DNA of 64,000 bases from Lycorma delicatula (Eukaryota; Arthropoda; Insecta; Hemiptera; Fulgoridae). Shown in pieces: positions 44,901 to 59,600 of the stretch. Below the pieces are notes generated by a model, which saw nothing but the letters and a program-made list of their open reading frames with translations, was not told the origin of the DNA and made no database searches. The stretch spans positions 3,420,001 to 3,484,000 of the forward strand of contig NC_134464.1 in assembly GCF_047948215.1 (NCBI RefSeq), written 5' to 3'. How positions within the stretch are numbered: position 1 is the first letter of the stretch; each line of letters begins with the position of its first letter. The position numbers and the translations under genes were made by a program.

Positions 44901-47635
44901 GAGTGTGTTTTGATGTTATTTTGAAAAAATTTCTTAAAATAATGAGGAATTTTTTTCAATGAACTTGCCGTGATTTGTCGTTTTTTATTTATATTTGTTA
45001 ATAAAAGAAGATGAGTCATTGAAAATTCAAAAATAATTGTCAACACGACTATTTTCCTATGATGATTGGTTAAAATTAGTAAGTTTTTATTAGAAAGAAC
45101 CATTTAATATCAAAAATAATATTTTTTTTTTAGTAGTATGATTTACGTTATTCAATCAGAGCAATTTTAAAATCTGATCAGATTTATTCTCCTGATATCA
45201 ATGAGCCTGCAGTAGTGTATTTACCCCACAAGATTCACTGGTTGGTTATCAGGAAACATAAATGGCTCTGAATGCAATGAAACTTATTTAGGCATAAATA
45301 TAATTAATAATGTTAATTGCAATGTATCTACTATAACAATGTACTTATTAAAGTGCAATTTACAATATTTATTTATGACAAAAGAATAAAACCACCTCTT
45401 CTTTGAATAAAAAGTATTTCAGTTTTTACTATATGAAAAGTATTTTATCTAAATTATAATACATTTTACGTGTTATATTACCTTACATTACCTTTAAAAA
45501 TTAATGTATTGATTTTAATTTTTGTTTTAGAACTACACGCATATGTTTTGATAATATTGAGCTTAGTTACTTTGAACATAGGTACTCAGATGTTGCTAAA
45601 AGCGCTGTTGTTGATAATGCTTTTGAAAAGTTGGTAAAAACATACTATATACTCAAGGTCAGTATAACAGCTGTAATTCCCCTTATAATTTCAGCTACTC
45701 ATTCTTTAACTGTAGTAGTTATTAATTTAAAGATTCCAGTTTATACCTTTTTAAATAAGTAAAAAAAGTTGTGAGTGTGCATACACACACACATACACAC
45801 TAACACCATATATATATATATTATTTTTTATAAAGTCTGTCCTTTCGAGAACATATTCCTCTGCACTATACAAATATTTTGTTAAACTCAAGATAGCCAC
45901 TATTGGGATCTCAGAAACTATATTTTATGAGAACTTTAACTGAGAAACCTTCCCTAATTTTTTCCCAGTATTAAAAATACAGTAATACCATTTATCAAAT
46001 CTCTTCACTCTTTCCAATATCATGGTCGACTTCATTATTTGAGATGAAAAACTCATTTCATTGCATTTTTGAATAGAAAATAGTACTTGAAAATATTTTT
46101 ATTCTTTGATATTTTTCTCTAATTAACATTAAGGAGCTTACGGGCTTACAATTGTAAACTTAGAAAAAAATAAATATAGTTTTTAATGCTAATTAAAATC
46201 AATTATTGGCTGTTTTTTACATTGTTGCAAAATTTTTCAAATTTAACAGTACATTCATTGATGGTTTATGTATTGCCCTTATTCGTTGATTGTTTGAATT
46301 GTTTTCAAAAATTAAATACTTAATATTTTAATACTCTGTGTTAGTTTCATTTTTGAAGTGTTTATTTATCAGTTCATATAATTTTTATTTTAATAATGCA
46401 ATTTGATAATGATGAAAAAGTGGATATTCTGGAAATTTACTTTTTAAGTAACAGTAATTCAACATCAGCGACAAATATGTACAATGATACCCTGATAGAC
46501 ATTCACCTCTTGTAAACTATTTGCTAGATTAGTTGGAAATCTACAAAGTAATGAGACATTTCAGAAAAGACAACATTGTCTGAACAAATTTGTTTCTGAA
46601 CATATTGAGACCAATATTCTGGCCTTCTTTGAAGAATATCCTACGTAGCACAATTATTATCTGTATCTTATGGCCCAATAGCAAATATGTTGGAGAAACG
46701 TAGTTACCATGCATATAAACCTGCAGTTCTTTGCATTGTGCGTGGTGATGAAGAAGGCTTGAACTCAGTAACTGTATTGCAAAATCAGGTTGTAAATAAT
46801 CCTAATTTTTTGTTTAATATTATTTGGAGTGAAACCAATTTCTCCAATAATGGAATGCACAATCGAAAAAACAAGCATTATTGATAAAAAAAATCTATTA
46901 ATTGTCAGAGAAGGACACAAACAAGTGAAGATATTTTCCATAAAATGCTGGTGCAACAACATCAACAATCAAATTTTGGCCGTGTATTTTTACAAGGGAA
47001 ATTTATAGAGCTCAATACTGTGAATTGCTGCAAGACATTCAACTGCATCTAGTGATGAATTGCCTTTAGATTTGCATGCGAGAAAATATTTCCAACAAGA
47101 TGGAGCTCCAGCACACAACTGTGGTGAGATAAGGAATTTTTAAATGTACATTTCCAAAACGGGTGGATTGCTAACCAAGGAGCTGTCGCTTGGCTAGGAA
47201 AAAGTGCAGATCTTTCCCTATTAGATTACTTTTTGTGGGGATACCTGGAAGACCGGTTGAACACATCTCAGTACGCTTCACTGGAAGAAATAACAGCTAA
47301 GGAAGTTAAAATTTTATATATATCACAACACATTGTCAAAAGCTGTTAATGATGTTTTCAGGAGAGCACCATCACCTGCATTTTTACTAATTTAGCCATT
47401 TTGAAAATCTAATAATTGACACTGTATTAATGTTGTAATTCTTCCTTTCTAATAAATAAAACTAAATTCACATTGCTCAAGGAAAAAGTCTTTTAATCTT
47501 ACCCTTACTTTATTTTCCACTTGACTAATTTTCAAAACTTAGAAAATATTATTTGACAACCAGGTAACAGTACATTAGGTCTACATTTAAAATAATACAG
47601 ATGGCCATCATATTTGATTTTACAGTTGAAAAGTG

Positions 47636-47667
<32 letters not shown>

Positions 47668-50600
47668 CTTTTTTTAAATTAAATTTGATTTAAAAGTGGA
47701 AAAAGCAATCTATTTTCTGTGCAAGAATCGGGTAGCAATGATAAGAGTAAATGAAGAAATGCAAGCTCTGTTTCAGAAAGGAGTGGAGAAAGACTAACTT
47801 GCCCTTGATGGTTTTCAATTTATACATTAAAAAAGTTGTACCGGCACAAAAAGAAAGTGAAAGGAAGTTGGAATAAAAATTGAGAAACAAAAAAGAAAAA
47901 CGTATGAAATATAAATCTAAGAATTAGAAAGAAGTTCTTGAAAATATCTACGTGAATTTTAATACTCCACATACTACTACTACAGTGATAATTAAACACG
48001 GGTAGTAGGAGAAACAAACGAAAAAATAAAGGCTTTTGAAATGCGGTAATACAGGAATATTTAAAAAATTAGCGTAAAGTGGAAAATTGAAAGTATTAAG
48101 ATGAAAAGGCAAAGAGAGAAATTTTGAGGCAGAATCTTGTAATCTTGATGAATTATGTAACGGGCCACATTTTAAGACACCAGGTTACTCATGTTACTTT
48201 ACTGCATTCCAGAGAGTTTTAATGATGATCTGTAGCACTCTCTCCTAATTGTTTCTGTCCTCTTTTTTTCTTATATTAACAAGACAGGAGCCTCATCTTT
48301 TCATTTTTTGCCTATCCAAATTTTAATAAAACTAAAAACAATAAATGAAAAATTATAAAAATAATAAAACTAAAAAATGCATTTTAACTTCAAAAAAAGG
48401 AATATTTTCTCCATTATTATATTATGGTATTCAGGAATTCCATGTTAAATTTGGTAAGTAATGGATAATTATCGGTTTATATATACTGTGTTGACTTCTC
48501 AAAGCGTAAATTTAAAGAAGGATTGAGAAAATTCTCTTATGGAGTAGGGCCATAGGAGTATTTGAAAGTAAAGTGCTTTGATGTGAAAAAAAAGATCAAT
48601 AAATTTACTTTCATGTAATATTTTATCTTTTCAGCTACTAACGGATGGAATATTATCTATTGGCTGTTCTTATTTCCTCATGTTTAAATATATTTTCTAA
48701 TAATTCTTAATTCATTACTTTAATTTATAACTATTTGTGTCGTGTTTAAATGGAATATAAACATATAGCTTGTTTAATGATTTTTGTTTACTATTTATTT
48801 AGTAAAAGTAACTTATGATCTCTATAATCAATAGTGATCATTGCCGTTTAAAATTTTGTTTCAGAAGATTATTAATAACAGAATGAGTAAAGGTTTGATT
48901 ATTTTAAGCAACACATTTTAAAAACCTGAGATGTAATTTTTTATTAGAATTTAAGTGTTTTTTTAACTGACACAATAGTATATTTAACAGTTTTGTTTTG
49001 GTCTGATAGTTTGATTTATATTATCCTATTTCACAGATACAGATTTAAACTATGTTTACAAGGTTTTTCTTACTTAAGTTTTTATCACCTCTGATTAGGC
49101 TAAGTCCAATATAACAAAATTTAATTTAACTCTGTAGCACAAGCGGTAGCATCTCAGTCTTTCACCCGGAGGTCCTGGATTCAACCCAACAATTGAATCC
49201 TGGTGTCAGGCATGGCATTTTTCATACATCAAAAATTTCCATTTGGGATAAATGATCACAGCAGTTGATGCTTGCAGATCCCATTAAAAAAACAAAAAAA
49301 AGACTGATATGCCTCAGTTTTACAGCTTTTTAAAAATTTTGGAAACAGTTTGTATTGTCCAGTTACACCCTGATAATGCTGGGATTTAATCCTTAATAAC
49401 CAAAATACAACAGGGTTCTTAATATCTAAATGCAGTTAAGGTTACAACTATTTCTCATCCAGTTGATGCTATGATTTTGAGTGTTTGCCCGATCGATAAA
49501 TTTTGACCATATAAATCAAAATATATATAAGACATTATTAAAAGTGGGGAATTGATTTTTTGTTTTCTTTTTCTTAGAGATCGATTATATTTTATATAAT
49601 ATTTATTGATGATCAAGCATTAGACATTTTGCGCAAATTAAAATCACTTATTCTTAAATAGATTTATTACCCTTAAAATGCTTTCTAAGAATGGCTAGCA
49701 AAGAAAAAACTTTTTCCATTATCTTTTTAAGAATGATTTTTGGGTTTGTAAAAGATAGAACAAAAGCCTAAGTTAGTAATAGGAAGCCAAATGTGGTTAG
49801 AAGCATTATTTATCGATGATCCAGGTAGCTTAGATATATAATTAAATGAGAAGGAAAAAGTTAATCGAAGCTTGGAAGTTAAGATTAATCAAAGGACATT
49901 CCAAATAGCTGAGTTGTTTTATTTTGACGATTAATGCCTACCTGTGCCTAGCCTTTGGTAGACTCAGTAGCCAGTGGAAATATTTTTTTACAGAGTTTTA
50001 GCGTTTTTATTTCAATAAGTGTCACATTATTATGAAAAAAGAATTTCTTCCAAAGTACAATCCAGGGCTGTTGTACTTACAATAGCTACTTCATGTAAGT
50101 ATAGTCTGCCTTCCCTGCAAAGTGATACAGTTTCTCTCTTTTGTTCAGAAGGTTTTGGGTTAAAATCCTGCTCAGGTTTGTTTTTCGCAAGCCAATAAGA
50201 TTTATGTATCGTCATAAAATGACTATAATTGGGAGTAAGTTGAGGTGATGTCTAGAAAATATATAAACAATGTGTTGTATTTTGAAAGATAAAATTCCAT
50301 TTACATAATTCACAGGTATGTTGTTAATTTATCTTCTCTATTGACTTAACAAGTTACAGATAAACTTATTGTTCCGCTCCACTTGTGCAGTCAGGTGCTG
50401 CTACCTAGCAAGGGCTAGGGCTCTCCGACAAGCTTGGTCAGGCGATCTGATCACACGATGTCCTACGTCATAGTACCGTGAGTGGTCATTATGACATAGC
50501 GACTTCTACTTCATTTGGCGCTCAAATCCTGCAAAGAGCAGTCGTGTTGCACATTCAGTCTGGATGGACATGTTCGGATGAACACTTATATTAGTTTTAT

Positions 50601-53600
50601 ATTTATATGCTATTAAGTCACATGTTATTCAGTTTAATTATATGTTACGTTATATGCTTTATTAAGTTCACTTACTTGTTATCGAGATGTCAAAATGACA
50701 ACAAATTAAATAACAATTCAACAAGCAACAAGACGTTTCAATTCATCACCTATGAAAATACAGTCCAACCTTGCTCTAAAATTTACCACAACATGTTAAC
50801 GGTCTTCAGGCGAGATCATCCATAACATATGTTTTATGGTCCTCCGGGCCAGATAGTTAAGTTGCCAGATCAAACAACCGTTTTATGGTCATCGTGGGCC
50901 GGATCAACTGGATAGTCAAGTCGCCGCACCTACCACGTCTCATGGTTGCTGCTACCCTCTGGTACCACGTTTCAACTACGATCGATTTCACACTTTCATG
51001 GTACACTGTTGCCATATCGACTACTGCATCTGGTAACCAACGTTTCATTGTCAAGTTGCTGTATTAACGACACGGAATTCGCCGCTCTACAGCATTCATC
51101 CAGGGTCTTCAATAAGGTCAAATCAAGTCACCAAAGCGGTATTTATAATTTATTTTTAAAAGTGTATTTAAAACAAGGGTGTACATTAAAAGTGCAATTA
51201 ACAAAATTAATATTAGTGAAATATTCAGATTAAATATTTCAGTGGTTTATAATACAGTTAAATTTGTGACAATAAGACATAGCAGGTAATCGAGATCAAC
51301 CCTCGATACCGGTTTGGGCAAGCTCTCTCTGTTAAAGCTGTACAAAGCACGCACCGTCACGATCACAGATCATATTTCATATTGTTCGTTGACCTGCACA
51401 GGCAGATGCTAGCAGATACAATCGTATTATATATGTACAAACATCTAATTCATTCAACGTTATGCATAGACAATATTTGAACTACATTGTTTTGTATACA
51501 ATTTTTATCTTTCTAATACTATTATATAATAACTTCATTTCATTCAGATTTAATATTATTCTTGTTTATATGATTTCTACAAAAATGGAATTTAAATATT
51601 TAATCCCGGAACGAGGCATTGTAAAAAATAGCATCACAAGATTAAAAACATTTATTGACAACTTCACCCCTGAATCAGATGATTATGATCTATTTACTAC
51701 TAAATTCAACTAACTATTAGAATACGAAAGGCATTTTTTGAAGTTCAATCTGAAATAGAGTTACATAAAGATTTAACATATAAAAACCTACAAGATCGAC
51801 ACACATATGACAATCTCTTTGACAAAAATATGATTATTCAAAACCTAGTTCTGGTAAAAATATATTTCATGTAAATAATTCTATGTGTACATTATGTAAA
51901 ACTAGCAACCATCCATTGTATCGATGTAATAAGTTTGAAATTAATGTTAATGAAAGAAAAAACTTTGTGTTTCAAGAAAAATTATGTCTTAATTGTTTAA
52001 GTGAACAACATGTTGTCAAAGATTACCCAAGCAATCATAAATGTAAAGCAGAATCAAGCTCCTTCAGCTAATAGTTCATATTGTACTTTAAAATTAGAAC
52101 CTAACAAGTCTGTTTTACTTGCAACAGCAATAGTTAACGTTAAGAATAAAAAAGTTAATTTCATCCAATCTAATCTTACTTGATTCCGCTTCGATGATTT
52201 AATTTTGTACTGAAAGGTTTGCTGCCAAACCTGTTTTAATGTCAATCACGTATTAGTAATGTTGTTACTAAATATAAGCTAAGTATTGATATAAATATTA
52301 ATTCTAGATATGAAAATTTTAATTTTAATTTGAAAATCCATGTAATGCAATCCATTACAGGTTTGTTTCCTAATGATTTTGTAAATGTAACAGACTGGGA
52401 AATTCCTTCTTCCTTTTTTCTAGCCGATCCTCATTTTAATTTTCCTGGGCAAGTCGACATTCTCCTAGGAGCTCAATATTATCTTTCTCTTCTTAACCTG
52501 TTCAATTAACTCATATAATTCCAATCATACCATACTTCAAGAAATTCGTCTTGGTTTCATAGTCTCTGGTCAAATCCCTACTAAATCTAGTAAGCTGAAA
52601 AACAATTCAAATTCAATATCACTTCTTGTTGGTAATGAACAGCTTTCCTCTCAATTAGAATCATTTTGGAAATCTAAAGAGATAGAAAATTGTTTACCAA
52701 CCAAGGAGGAATCTTTCTGCAAAAAACATTTAGTTGAAAATACCTTTTGTGATCAACAAGGCAGATTTGTTGTGTCTTTTTCTGGCAAGGAAAATTGTAC
52801 TTTAGGAGATTCATTTGCAAATGCCAAGCATCGTTTCAATTTGCTACAACGTAGATTTAAACTCAAGGAAGACTACTTCCATTTCATGAAGGAATATCAG
52901 AATTGGATCACATGCAACCTGTTGATTCATCCAGTCTAAGGTTCCATCTGAAACCTTTTATTTGCCCCATCACACTGTATTTCATGAATTTTCCACCACT
53001 ACTAAAACTAGAGTAGTATTTGACGGTAATGCGAAAACTTCAAATGGCCAATCACTCAATTCAGTTCTTGCTACAGGTCCAGTAGTACAACAAGATTTAT
53101 TTTCAATTATAATTCGTTTTAGAACTCAGCTATGTGCTCTCAGGAGATATTCCTAAAATGTATAGACAAATTCGCATCAATCCGCAAGACTTTTCATTGC
53201 AAAGTATCCTCTGGTATGATAATGACAACTCATCAATCATTCCATAAATTTACAAACAGTTACTTATGGTTTAGCACCTTCAAATTTTCTAGCAACAAGA
53301 TGTTAGATTGAAATTTCAAATCAAAATGAAGCCTCCTTTCCTCAAGCTTGCCAATCAATCAAGCATGATTTTTATGTCAATGATTTGCTCACTGGTTGTG
53401 ACAGCATCGATCAGTTAAAACAATATACAATGATATTTCATTATTGCTTAACAACTTTCACTGCATAAATGTCATTCAAACATGCCTGATATGTTTGATA
53501 ATTCTAATTCCTTCATCAAAGTAGAAAATGATGAAAATATCAAGACACTTAGATTATATTGGAATCCTCAAGAGGATAATTTCATTTATCAAATCACACC

Positions 53601-56600
53601 AAAGGATAATATTACTTCTTACACCAAACGCTCAGTTTTGTCAATCATTTCTTCATTGTTCGATCCTTTAGGACTACTTGCTCCTACAATCATTCCATTT
53701 AAAGTGTTCATACAAGAGGTATGGTGCGCCAACCTTCTATGGGATGAAGTTCTTCCCACTCTGCTAGCTGAAAAAGGAAATTTAAAATCAGATCTAATCA
53801 AGTAATTTTAAGATTCCTAGATTAGTTAAAACTAGTTTAAGTAAGAGTTATCAATTGCATGGATTTTGTGATGCAAGTTGTAGCACATATAGTGCTTGTC
53901 TTTTCCTCAGATCTGTTGATAGTAATGAACATGTTGAAATCCACTTATTGTGTTCAAAATCTAGAGTTGCGCCAGTTAAGCAAATCTCTATCCAAAGTTG
54001 TAGCTGAATGCGGCTCTTCTATTAAGGTTTATTCAATAAGGTTAAGTGTATTTTAGGCATAAGGTTTCATTCAATCCACTTTTGCTCATTGTAGTACTTT
54101 ACTGGTTGTCATCGCTTCCTAATCGATGGAAGATATTCGTCGCAAATAGAGTTTGTGAAATTCAAGAGTTAACTAAGGAATGCTTATGGAAGCATATTCC
54201 TTCAACGGATAACCCCGCAGACATCCTATCACGTGGTTGCACATCAGATGCATTAACCTTGTCACAACTCTGGTGGAATAGTCCATCTTTTCTGAAGGAA
54301 GAGGAGAACGCCTGGCCATCCAATCAATCTGTTATTTCTATGATTCCGCCAGATTCGCGTAAGGAAGAGAAGTCTAGCAAAACTAATGTGTTTTCAGCTG
54401 CTCTTCAAGCTACAGAAGCTGTAGAACTTTCAAAGCCATTTTTTTCCTTCAGGTGAACACTAAACATATCATATTGTCGTCGATTCATCCACAATTTGAA
54501 AAATAAAAATAATCATATATTGTCAGATCTGTCACCAGAAGAAATCTATTCCATGTTGGAAATACCTATCCGTCATGGTGGGCGGCATACATCTGATCCA
54601 ACTCCACTTACTCCTGGACACTTTCTAACCTTCGTTCCATTAACTTCCTTAGCTGGTCCTGATTTCTCAGGTATTAATGCAAATAAGCTCGCTAGGTGGC
54701 AGTTTATACAAAAATTACTAAAGGATTTTTGGAAAACATGGTCTAATGATTACTTACATTCTCTACAACAGAGAAATAAGTGCAAAATTTCAAATACCAA
54801 CATTTGTGTTGGTAATGTAATTATAATTAAGGAAAATAACCTTCCTCCACTGATATGGAAATTAGGAGTAGCTGTTCAAATACATTTAGGTAAGGATGGA
54901 CTCATTAGATTAGCAGATGTAAAGACAAATGATACACTAATAAAAAAAAACCATTAACAAATTGATTGTTCTTCCAAATTTAAATGATAGTGATGATATG
55001 ACCCATTCTCAATGCAATCAATAATACTTATTTAACATTTTAATGTAATTGTTCAATTGTATTGTTGCATTAACTTCAATTTAAAACTTAATGTAACTAA
55101 TTTATGTATCCCGCTTCATTTCTATGCTAAGTTCATTTTGTGTAATGTTATAAAATTATAATTAAGATAATTATAATTGGTGTGGTGGGCGGTAAATAAT
55201 TATAATTGGTGGATGGTGTGTTCTGTTCCACTTGTGCCATCAGGTGCTGCTACCTAGCAAGGGCTAGGGCTCTCCAACAAGCTTGGTAAGGTGATCTGAT
55301 CACGTGATGTCTTACGTCATAATCTCTTATTTGGCGCTCAAACCCTGCAAAGAGCGGTGTGGTATTTATAAAATAAAGTGCAATGATTATGATCATATTT
55401 ATATTGGTAAAACCAGTAAATCCTTTAAAACCAGATTTGATAAACACTTTAGATACTGTAAAATTAGAAAAATGGGTTTCTCTAATGTTTCTGATCATCT
55501 TATTAATAATACACATTTAATATCTGATATTCATACAAATTAAGTACTGTAAATTAAGAAATACAATATTAATAATACAAATAATAAGTTTTTGTCATTT
55601 TAGAAAGATTTCACATACATAAATATAAAAATAAATTTAATTTGATCAACCTACATACAGGGTATGAGGATGACACAATCACAAAACCTGCTGTAGATAG
55701 CAGCACTTCTTTAGACATCGATAATTTATATTTCAACCCTGTACAGTCACATAACTTTGGCTAGCTAGTCTAGATGGATTTCTATTTTGTTTTTATTATT
55801 GATTTCAATTTTAATTTTTAATTTAAAAATTTTAGTTTTATTTCTGTTATGATTTAATTGAAAGAGATCTTTTAACAATTTTAAATCTCATGTATAGTAT
55901 AGGGTTTTTAATTTTAATGTGTAATTTGGAACCAGCAATTTGAAAAATTATATAGAGCAACTCATGATGTGAGGTGCTCGTGAAAGTGCATCTGTTTGGA
56001 TGATGGAATAAGGTAGGTGTCATCCTATTTTATTTTAAATATATCCAATTCTCTACTTGGGTTACTCAGAATAATATTAATTATATAGTACAGAGGAATA
56101 TGATTCCTGAAAGGATTGATTTTAGAAAAAAAGAAAATATATTTATATATAATTTATCTTTTTTTCAGATCAAAACTGAATATTTTTCCGATGGATCCAT
56201 TTATCTTTATAATGGAGAACAAGTCCAGATGAATGATTTACAAAAGTTTGTATTTTTTATTTTTGTTAAAAAAAGTAAGCTTATAAGTAATGAAATACGT
56301 TTAATTATCATATTTTTAAAAATGTTTATCCTGCTTCCTGCTCTCTTGTTTATTTTTAATTAGCACAAGAGTATAAAATGGCATTATAAATGTTTCTTAC
56401 TCCTAAATGTGTGTAATCAGAATAGTTTCAAATCAATTCATGCTGTCATGGATGGCTATTGTACATCTAAAAATTATACATAAAACCACATCTGTTTATA
56501 AGTAATTTTTTTAAATGTCTACATAATTCCAAAGCTGTATTCTGATTTGTGGCTGTAACAGTTTTGTGAACTGTTGACATTGTTTTGTTTTAAATTTGTT

Positions 56601-59600
56601 TTACTCATAATTTTAAGATAAAAATCAGAAAAGATAAGGGAAAACAGGTTCGGTAAGGAATCATTCATTAAAGTATCAATTTTAAGCTGCCTGAGCTAGT
56701 TTGAAGAGATCCAGTTCAAAGTGCTTAACTTAGAGAAAGTACTTACTAGTGACCTACCTGTCTTGGTCTCCATTGACATGTTCAAAGATTTATAAATAAC
56801 TGGCTTTTGCCAGTTTACCATTTATCATTTTCACTATTGGTGAATATTTAATGTACACCTTTTAACTGTTTTTTTATTTTAAACAATCTGAAGAAAATTA
56901 CAGTAGAATATTCATGATTTGATTGTACTGCAACTAAAAAAAATGTTCAATTTTCATTCTGTAAAGTTTTTTTAAGCATTTTAGAAGGTAGGATTTACTA
57001 AATAATTAAATGAAAAAGAAATATGTAATAACAACAATATAGTTTAATGCTACATGTAGACGTTAGATTCAGAGGAACAAGAATGAATTATTATTAGAAT
57101 TTTATAAGATTAATTGTTAATTTCCTTATAATAATATTTATAGAAACATGTAACTGCATGTGAAAGTAATGTTTATGTTATTAAAAGTTTTAATGAGAAG
57201 GATCAAGATTAAAAAAAATAGACAAAAAAGAAAGAGTGATGAATCAGTAGGATGTATTAATTATCCCTAACCCATTGGGTTGATCTAGTGGTGAATTTGT
57301 CATTGCAATTCAGCTGATTTTGAAGTCAAGAGTTCTAAGGTTCAAATCCTAGTAAAGCCAGTTTACTTTTATACAGTTTTGAAAACTAGATCATGGATGC
57401 CGGTGTTCTTTGTCGGTTGGGTTTCAATTAACTACATATCTCATGAACAGTTGACCTGAGACTGTACAAGACAACACTTCATTTACATTCATACATATCA
57501 TCCTCTGTTGTAATTCGTATCATCATTAATCCTTTGTAGTAATACCTTATGATTGTTCCAGAGGCTAAACAGAAAAAGAAAAGATATTAATTATCCCTCA
57601 ATGGTCAACTGATTATCCCTCAACTGATTTCTTAAAAGGACATAATCTTTAATTTTTACAATGCATTAGGCATTGCAAAAAAAAAGTAAATAAATAAATG
57701 CATAAACATTTCTAGTATATCTATCTGATTGATACGGTTGGAAAGATAAGGAAAACTTTTATTGCCAACAATTATAATGTGTTGCTGTAACTTTGTTTAT
57801 AGTTGTGTAATTTATACTTGGAAAATTTGTATTTATTGCCATTTATTTCAGTCGCTATTTCTTTCAAAGTTGATATTTGGTTCTAACAACACACACATCC
57901 TGTGTCTTGATTTAGTTACGATTTGTCTTCTCTTCTTTGGCACTGATCCCGGTGAATTAACATTATCATCTCTGCCTTGGTTTGGTGGTTTTTCCCCTTT
58001 GGTTTCCCTTTCCCTCTTCCCATATACTGTAACATAAACTATCTGTGTTCTTCAGAACAAGGTCTGTGTTACACTATACAAAGATACTTGAGTGTATTTG
58101 ATTTATTATATATATATTTTATTGCTTTTCAGAAAAAAGTTATTTCTTAAAATTTTGATTTAAAATCGTAATGTTTACTTCAAAATATATTAAAAAACAA
58201 AATAAAAAAAACAAAAACAATTAATTCTTTACGCTTTACCTTTGTGTTACCCTTTCTCCATTTAGATCTTTACTTCTTTTGTTCTACTCTGTTTTCATTA
58301 TCAATAAGGATTATAAATTTCTCTCAAGATTTTATTCCCGAACATATTTTTTTTATTCACAGTTCTGTCTTTAATATCCATACAAAATTGCTGGGTGTAG
58401 TATTGTTGTATTGTAAAATATTATATTTGTTTTATGAAAAAAATATCGATGTGAAAAACTTATATTCATATAAATATCTACCAATATTTAATCCGCTCTG
58501 AATATTTTTACCATATTTTTATTTGATTACACAATTCTTGAAAGCTGGATTCAGTTATCCTAATCAAACTCATTTACTTTTAAATTCATTCTGTCCTCAC
58601 TAACGTTCTTCCTTTTTCTTGTAAAATCCTGTACTTTGTTTTGACATCATTAATTTTTAGCTCCATGTATTCTGTTTCTTTAATGAGGATTTTTGTTATT
58701 TCCTTGAGACCTTTCTCACTCTTTCAGATCACAGCCACATCATCTTTAAACATTAGAATATTAATTCTCGATCTTAATTCTGCATATTATTTTTCTCAGT
58801 TTCTGCTGTACTTCTTCCAGTACCATGTTGAACAAAATCAGAAACAGCCTGTGGCCTGTCTCACACTCAGTATTTACTTCAAAATCCCCAGGTAAACTCC
58901 CCATTCACTAACATTACAGTTTGATTCATTTACATTCAGTCTGGCTACTCTATTAGCTTTCCCAGGGTTCTAAACATCTACATTTTCTGTGCCCATTATC
59001 ATAATTCTTTGTGAAATTCACTATGAAACTGAAGTATTTGCTGTTATATTCCCGATATATAGAGGCTAAATCCTCTTACCATGTAAAAGTCTGATCTGTA
59101 GATGTTTTGGCTATAACCTGTTTATAATTGCCTATAATCAAATTTGTGTATGCCGGTTTCTATTTGTTTCAGGAATATTTTGGATAAGCTTATACGAGTT
59201 AAAGAGCAATCGTATTCCTCTGTAACTCTTAATAGTTACAGTTATATCAAAAAGTTTGTTTTTGACGTATTCTACGTGGATGATGGTACTGGCTTTATGT
59301 TTGTTAAGCACTGTAAATGTATTCTGTAAACAGATTGAGTGGTTTCACAAAATTAAAATCTTGCATTATATAATATAAATATTTTTTTTTTGTCTTCAGT
59401 CATTTGACTGGTTTGATGCAGCTCTCCAAGATTCCCTATCTAGTGCTAGTCGTTTCATTTCAGTGTACCCTCTACATCCTACATCCCTAACAATTTGTTT
59501 TACATATTCCAAACGTGGCCTGCCTACACAATTTTTTCTTTCTACCTGTCCTTCCAATATTAAAGCGACTGTTCCAGGATGCCTTAGTATGTGGCCTATA

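Larger units (their letters stand above)
50370..55355 (+). mobile_element. BEL/Pao LTR retrotransposon, decayed, integrase core deleted
   Basis: The 5' LTR starts tgttccgctccacttgtg at 50370. The 3' LTR starts tgttccacttgtgccatcag-like at 55224 and stops after about 130 bp. Inside, on the plus strand in broken frames: Gag, CCHC, protease/RT, RNase H, and the integrase tail. The closing integrase part is present but the catalytic core is absent. It lies antisense to none of the exons and in the third visible intron of the unknown gene. Confidence 0.85.

Noticed and set aside
44753..45103. Open minus-strand frame of 116 codons
   Set aside because: Lysine, isoleucine and leucine rich as expected from AT-rich DNA, no motif, inside an intron.
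50085..50190. tRNA-like stretch with gggttaaaatcc
   Set aside because: The B-box match is partial, the A box is unclear and no body or target duplication could be defined.
57762..58501. Two open plus frames with hydrophobic runs
   Set aside because: No start context, family motif or splice support; AT-rich intron.
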